A DNA stretch of 64,000 nt, taken from positions 3,663,001-3,727,000 of the forward strand of contig NZ_JACHNC010000001.1 in the NCBI RefSeq assembly GCF_014205215.1, in the 5' to 3' direction. Of the stretch, positions 61,005 to 64,000 are shown in pieces (position 1 is the first letter of the stretch; every line of letters starts with the position of its first letter). This stretch comes from Actinoplanes lobatus (lineage in GTDB: Bacteria > Actinomycetota > Actinomycetes > Mycobacteriales > Micromonosporaceae). The notes under the pieces were generated by a model. That model was not told where the DNA came from, ran no database searches, and saw only the letters and a program-made list of their open reading frames with translations. Both the position numbers and the translations under genes were made by a program.

Positions 61005-61994
61005 CTAGCGGCGGGGGAGGCCCACGTACTGCTGCTCGATCGGGGTCTGGTTCAGGAACAGGTAGCGGTCGTCGCCGTCGCCGATCAGGGCCATCATGTC
61101 GTCGTTCATCGACTGGAGGAGCTGACCGCTCTGCGGGCGCAGTTTCAGGGCGGCCGCCACCAGGGTCGCCTCGTCGCCGCCGAGCCGCTGGAGGACCACC
61201 AGGCCGGCCTCCTGCACGGCCGCCACCCCGGGCCGGTCCAACTGCCGCAGGATGGTGAGCTGGGTGTGCCACGGGCCCAGCGGTGGGCTTGCTGCCGGGC
61301 CGGTCATCCCCAGGTCGAAGACGGTCATCAGCGGTGTCTGGGCGGTCCCGCCGTACGGCCCGCCCGGCTCCTGCCCGATCACGGTGAGCCGGTTCTGCTG
61401 CCCGGTGGCCCGCTCCCCGAACCCGGCCCACGCCCGTGGCTCGGTCGTCACCACGACCACCCGCACCCCGACCGAGAACGCCCGGAAGATCAGCAACTGG
61501 GCCGCCCACACGCCGCCGACCAGCGTGACCCGGACCGGCTCGGGGGCGAACAACCGCAACGGCACCGGCGCCTGCCGCTGGTCCCGCCCGAGCAGCAGCC
61601 CCGGCGGCGCGGCCGGGGTGACCGTCACCCGGCGCAACCCGGCCCGCGGGATCGCGTGCCAGCCGATCCGCAGCCGGCTGACCCGCCCCGACGGCCCGGT
61701 CCGCTCCGGTCCGCCGGCACCGTCCTCCGGACCCGTCGGCGGCCCGTCCGGCGGCCGCTCCGGCGGGTACGTCCCCGGCCGGGCCAGCGGCGCCGACGTC
61801 ACCGCCGGCGCGGACAGGCCCCGGGCCACCGGCTCGGCCACCGCCTGCTGCTGGGCGAACGGATCGGCCGGCGCCGGCGCCGGCCGCTGCACCGGCACCG
61901 ACGCCCGCCCCGACGTCACCTGCCCCGGCTGCCGGGGCGCGGGCACCGGCTGCTGATAGGCGGCCCCACCCTCCTGCGGCCACGGCTGACTCAT
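61005..61994 (-). CDS. Uncharacterised T7SS-linked protein
   Basis: 329 aa. The first ~110 residues are Pro/Gln/Ala-rich and disordered (QEGGAAYQQPVPAPRQPGQ). Residues ~110-329 form an alpha/beta domain (LRRVTVTPAAPPGLLLGRDQRQ, GVRVVVVTTEPRAW) and end in a helical part (LQSMNDDMMALIGDGDDRYLFL). No membrane helix. Its start overlaps the eccE stop (ATGA), so it is made with EccE and is likely a part of, or chaperone for, the secretion machine. No known family recognised; a similar position in related genomes would support the role. Confidence 0.7.
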   Translation of the reverse strand: MSQPWPQEGGAAYQQPVPAPRQPGQVTSGRASVPVQRPAPAPADPFAQQQAVAEPVARGLSAPAVTSAPLARPGTYPPERPPDGPPTGPEDGAGGPERTGPSGRVSRLRIGWHAIPRAGLRRVTVTPAAPPGLLLGRDQRQAPVPLRLFAPEPVRVTLVGGVWAAQLLIFRAFSVGVRVVVVTTEPRAWAGFGERATGQQNRLTVIGQEPGGPYGGTAQTPLMTVFDLGMTGPAASPPLGPWHTQLTILRQLDRPGVAAVQEAGLVVLQRLGGDEATLVAAALKLRPQSGQLLQSMNDDMMALIGDGDDRYLFLNQTPIEQQYVGLPRR

Positions 61995-63271
61995 CCCGCG
62001 CCACCTCCGGTCGGGGCGGTGGCGTAGGCGGCGGGGCCCTGTTCGCCGTCGAGGGGGAGCAGTTCGCCGCCGGCCCGCCGGACGCCCTCCTGAAGGACCC
62101 GGTCCAGGGCGGCCAGGTCCGCGTCCGGGCGGGCCGCCATCCGGATGAACGCGCGGACCGCCACCTCGTCCCCGGCGCCCGCCCTCAGCAGCAGCGCCAC
62201 ACTGGTCTGCGCGGCCGGGGCGGTCGCCGCCCAGGCGAACAGCGACCCGATCTCGGTGGCCGACGTGGGCCAGGTCTTCAGCCAGTACGTCCGGTGGATC
62301 AGCCGCGCCGACCGCCAATGCGTCCACGCCTCGTCCACGCCCGGGCCGTCGGCCAGCGCCCACGGTTCCACATCGCACGATCGGGCCAGCAGGGCCAGCA
62401 GCTGATCCGCGTCCAACGGCCGGCCGGTGATCCCGAGCCGCCGTAGGTTGGCCGCCACCTTCCGGCCCAGCCCGCCGACCAGCGTGGCGGCCGCCTCCGG
62501 GTCGGCGGTGTGGTCGAGCAGCGCCTCGGCCAGCGCCTGCGCGTCGATCCGGACGCTGATCGACGTCTCCCGGTAGGCCGGCACCGGCCCGGCGCTCACC
62601 GACTCCACCAACTGCCGGTACGACGCCCCGGACGGCGAGGCGGCCGGCACGTCCGGGCTCGGCGCCGGCACCGTGTGCGTGACCAGCTCCATCACGAGGC
62701 CCGGCTGCCCGGTGCCGGCGAGCGCTCCGGCCAGCGCGTCCATCGGCACCTCGGTGACGGCCGGGTCGACCGCGACGACGCTGTACCAGCCGGCCTCGTC
62801 CCGGGCCACGCCGACGGTGCCGTCCGACGCGGTCACGTCCCGCACGGTCAGGCCGGGCGCCACCGAACGGAGCGCGGCCAGCACCGGCCCGGACCGCGGA
62901 TCCGGCCGGGCGGCCCGGCGGCGGCGGTGCTCGGCGGCGACCCGCCGGTGCTCCAGCCACCAGCGGTGCTGCCGGCGGGAGAAGAAGACCAGCACCACCG
63001 CGGCCGCGCCGGCCACGGTGACCGCGAGGGTGGCGATGTTCTGCGTGACGGCGAAGACGAGGGCCAGCGCCGCCGCCTCGGCCGCCACGATCTGCGCGAG
63101 GCTGAACGGGCCCAGATGGCCGCGCCGGGGTACGGCCCGGACCGAGGCCTCCGGCGGCCGGTACTGCGGCGTGGCCCGCGGAACCGGCCGTGGCGGGGGA
63201 GGCTGGGCGGCGCTGCCCGGCGGTCGCAGCGGCACCGCGGCGCCGTACGTCGGTCCCTCACCCCGGTGCAC
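61991..63271 (-). CDS. eccE: Type VII secretion protein EccE
   Basis: 426 aa. A Pro-rich N-terminus and two membrane helices (LAQIVAAEAAALALVFAVTQ and IATLAVTVAGAAAVVLVFF, residues ~55-100), then a soluble domain. This is the EccE layout at the outer edge of the ESX membrane complex. Sequence similarity is weak, as usual for EccE. GTG 63271; it lies 49 bases after eccA and overlaps the following gene by four bases. Confidence 0.82.
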   Translation of the reverse strand: MHRGEGPTYGAAVPLRPPGSAAQPPPPRPVPRATPQYRPPEASVRAVPRRGHLGPFSLAQIVAAEAAALALVFAVTQNIATLAVTVAGAAAVVLVFFSRRQHRWWLEHRRVAAEHRRRRAARPDPRSGPVLAALRSVAPGLTVRDVTASDGTVGVARDEAGWYSVVAVDPAVTEVPMDALAGALAGTGQPGLVMELVTHTVPAPSPDVPAASPSGASYRQLVESVSAGPVPAYRETSISVRIDAQALAEALLDHTADPEAAATLVGGLGRKVAANLRRLGITGRPLDADQLLALLARSCDVEPWALADGPGVDEAWTHWRSARLIHRTYWLKTWPTSATEIGSLFAWAATAPAAQTSVALLLRAGAGDEVAVRAFIRMAARPDADLAALDRVLQEGVRRAGGELLPLDGEQGPAAYATAPTGGGAG

Positions 63272-63320
63272 CCGTCGCCTCCCCCGTACCGTCGGTGTCG
63301 GTCTGCTGTCTCACCGTAGT

Positions 63321-64000
63321 TCAGCGGATCGCCACCCGCAGATCCGCGAGCATCAACGTCCGCAGATCGTCGCGGCTGGGCATCCGGCCCATCGCCCGCA
63401 GCCGTCCGGACTGCGCCTTCCGCATGCCTTCCAGCAGCTTGCGGGCTTCCCGGGCGTTGCCGAAGTTCCGGTCCCGTTCGAGCTGTCCGAAGTGCTCCCA
63501 CAGGGCCTCCGGCAGGCCCTCGTCGAAGATGTAGTCGTCGTGCCGGGCGATCCGGTCGGCGATCCTCACGAGTTCGTCCGGCCCGTAGTTCTCGAACTCC
63601 ATGGTCTTGGCGAACCGGGACGCCAGACCGGAGTTGGCGTCCAGGAAGTCGGACATCTCCTTGGTGTAGCCGGCGACGATCACCGCGACCTGGTCCCGGT
63701 GGTCCTCCATCAGTTTCACCAGGGTGTCGATCGCCTCCTGACCGAAGTCGGCGGCCGCCCCGCCGGCGCGGGCCAGCGTGTACGCCTCGTCGATGAACAG
63801 CACGCCGCCCATCGCCTCCTCGAACACCGAGGTGGCCTTCTCCGCGGTGTGCCCGATGTACTGTCCGACCAGGTCGCGCCGGGACACCTCACGGAACTGC
63901 CCGTTCGGCAGCACCCCCAGCGCCTTCAGCAGCTGGCCGTAGATCCGGGCGACGGTCGTCTTCCCCGTCCCGGGGGCGCCCGTGAAGATCAGGTGGTGGC
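63321..64000 (-). CDS. eccA: Type VII secretion AAA+ ATPase EccA (C-terminal part, cut by window edge)
   Basis: CbxX/CfqX-type AAA+ ATPase. The frame is open to the window end. Visible from the edge inward: HHLIFTGAPGTGKTTVARIY (Walker A), the pore segment SRRDLVGQYIGHTAEK, Walker B GGVLFIDEAYTLA, sensor 1 VIVAGYTKEM and the arginine finger region NSGLASRFAKTMEF. The TPR-like N-terminal domain lies beyond the window. EccA is the cytosolic chaperone ATPase of ESX systems. It heads an operon with eccE. Confidence 0.93.
   Translation of the reverse strand, partial: HHLIFTGAPGTGKTTVARIYGQLLKALGVLPNGQFREVSRRDLVGQYIGHTAEKATSVFEEAMGGVLFIDEAYTLARAGGAAADFGQEAIDTLVKLMEDHRDQVAVIVAGYTKEMSDFLDANSGLASRFAKTMEFENYGPDELVRIADRIARHDDYIFDEGLPEALWEHFGQLERDRNFGNAREARKLLEGMRKAQSGRLRAMGRMPSRDDLRTLMLADLRVAIR

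Overview
The window is high-GC actinobacterial DNA, most like a member of the Micromonosporaceae (Actinoplanes/Micromonospora type). The evidence is G/C-rich codon third positions, frequent GTG starts, ATGA or GTGA overlaps between consecutive genes, a GlnR-type operator in front of glnA, the actinobacterial neighbourhood panB - nadE - glnA2 - glnE - glnA - RDD gene, and a type VII (ESX) secretion locus. The genus is an inference; no rRNA or tRNA gene was seen.

Left part (1-9.5 kb): the 3' part of a GntR/UTRA regulator overlaps a PP2C phosphatase gene. RNase P RNA (rnpB) follows on the minus strand, then a TauE/SafE permease, a stand-alone TIR protein, an unusual GAPDH-like gene coupled to a PLP-dependent dehydratase gene, free-standing ribA, an M15 peptidase, a SAM methyltransferase and asd. 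The stretch 9.2-14.7 kb holds a small SPOR-like protein, a very long histone-H1-like Lys/Ala repeat protein built from 15-bp minisatellites, and an RNB-family ribonuclease.

Middle (14.7-48.1 kb): panB and nadE, glnA2, an ECF sigma/anti-sigma pair, LtrA, a WYL regulator, a VOC protein, and a class I glutamine amidotransferase whose stop codon overlaps the glnE start. Then come an OhrR-like MarR regulator, a HEAT-repeat protein, GT-C type glycosyltransferases including an MptB-like enzyme, a secreted phytase/esterase-like protein, a DrrAB-type exporter next to a BTAD/AfsR regulator and a NarL-type two-component pair, a YdcF-like protein, remnants of a PadR/membrane-protein pair, glnA with a double GlnR box, and an RDD protein. 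GlnE should adenylylate GlnA (target Tyr402 present). GlnA2 has Trp at the matching place, so only one of the two synthetases appears to carry this control site.

Right part (48.1-64 kb): a type VII secretion locus with two secreted-type proteins of WXG/Esp character, two WXG100 genes, a mycosin, eccB, eccD, eccC, an uncharacterised gene coupled to eccE, and the C-terminal part of eccA. Gene orientation alternates. The mycosin has lost all three catalytic residues (Asp to Ser, His to Thr, Ser to Ala) but keeps its signal peptide and C-terminal membrane anchor, so it looks like a structural pseudoprotease. Between the WXG100 pair and this gene lie a 24-bp tandem array, a 17-bp GC array and three copies of an ~80-bp palindromic element. 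The inactive mycosin and the palindromic elements are the most striking observations in the window.
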